Source: Chloroflexota bacterium (GTDB taxonomy: Bacteria; Chloroflexota; Dehalococcoidia; SHYB01). From it: a stretch of DNA of 6,181 bases. The notes below the pieces were generated by a model. The model was not told the DNA's origin. It saw only the letters and a program-made list of their open reading frames with translations, and did not search any database. The DNA is taken from assembly GCA_016200725.1 (NCBI GenBank), contig JACQEE010000062.1:1-6181 (forward strand), written 5' to 3'. Below, piece after piece: positions 6,071-6,181 of this stretch. Position numbers and translations under genes: made by a program. The stretch's first letter is position 1; the number at the start of each line of letters is the position of its first letter.

Positions 6071-6118
6071 GCGACGAGCGGGAATCCACCGGCAGTCGAG
6101 CAGCGTATTGGCTTGTCA

Positions 6119-6176
6119 AACGTGGGGGGCAATGGACTTGTGCTCCATCTCACGATCGAAGTGCGCTGCCCACGTT
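6119..6176 (+). repeat. Inverted repeat with two internal small hairpins in the terminal intergenic region
   Basis: AACGTGGG (6119-6126) and CCCACGTT (6169-6176) are exact reverse complements. Inside lie ATGGA/TCCAT (6132-6136 and 6144-6148, 7-base loop) and CAC/GTG (6151-6153 and 6161-6163, 7-base loop), so a three-way junction can be drawn. No T-tract is seen before the window ends 5 bases later. The region 6071-6181 otherwise shows no supported gene. A terminator, an operator for a following gene, or chance are all possible. Confidence 0.35.
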
Positions 6177-6181
6177 ACTAG

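Noticed and set aside
6106..6178. A tRNA gene suggested by the 5-bp stem and 7-base loop at 6132-6148
   Set aside because: There is no room for a D arm, the T loop lacks the TTCRA pattern, loop position 38 and neighbouring bases are unusual, and the outer stem closes too soon.
6132..6181. An ATG followed by an open frame running off the window end, preceded by a G run
   Set aside because: Only 16 codons are visible, the G run is just 2 bases from the ATG, and the residues match nothing I recognise.

Overview
The window is a compact, GC-rich stretch with five plus-strand reading-frame segments read in one direction and almost no intergenic space. Base composition and protein style suggest a high-GC environmental bacterium. 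A member of Chloroflexota (Dehalococcoidia-like) is my best guess, but nothing here (no rRNA or marker gene) proves it.

Layout: (1) positions 33-500, a NuoE-like thioredoxin-fold [2Fe-2S] subunit; (2) 507-2165, a NuoF-like FMN/NAD(H)/[4Fe-4S] subunit whose N-terminal thioredoxin-like domain has lost its cluster cysteines; (3) 2170 to about 3852, the N-terminal two thirds of a NuoG/formate-dehydrogenase-alpha-like iron-sulfur molybdopterin-family protein; (4) about 3851-4576, the C-terminal third of the same protein in a different frame, with roughly 110 residues of the expected middle missing at the junction; (5) 4607-6070, a GltD/NfnB-like FAD protein with cysteine-rich ends. The last 111 bases (6071-6181) hold no supported gene, only a possible RNA or DNA secondary structure.

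Together the genes look like a soluble NuoEFG-type electron-transfer module (as in NAD-linked hydrogenases and formate dehydrogenases) plus a GltD-like flavoprotein. Complex I membrane subunits and hydrogenase catalytic subunits are absent from the window. Electrons would pass between NAD(H) at the NuoF-like FMN, an iron-sulfur wire in the NuoE/NuoG-like proteins, and either the molybdopterin-type domain or the second flavoprotein. Several key positions depart from the canonical families: the formate-dehydrogenase catalytic Cys/Sec-His pair and cluster-proximal Lys are absent, the NADPH-binding arginines of the GltD-like protein are absent, and the NuoG-like N-terminus has ligands for what may be one extra [4Fe-4S] cluster. 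The real substrate cannot be assigned from sequence. The break in the NuoG-like gene is either a genuine inactivating deletion or an assembly/sequencing fault.
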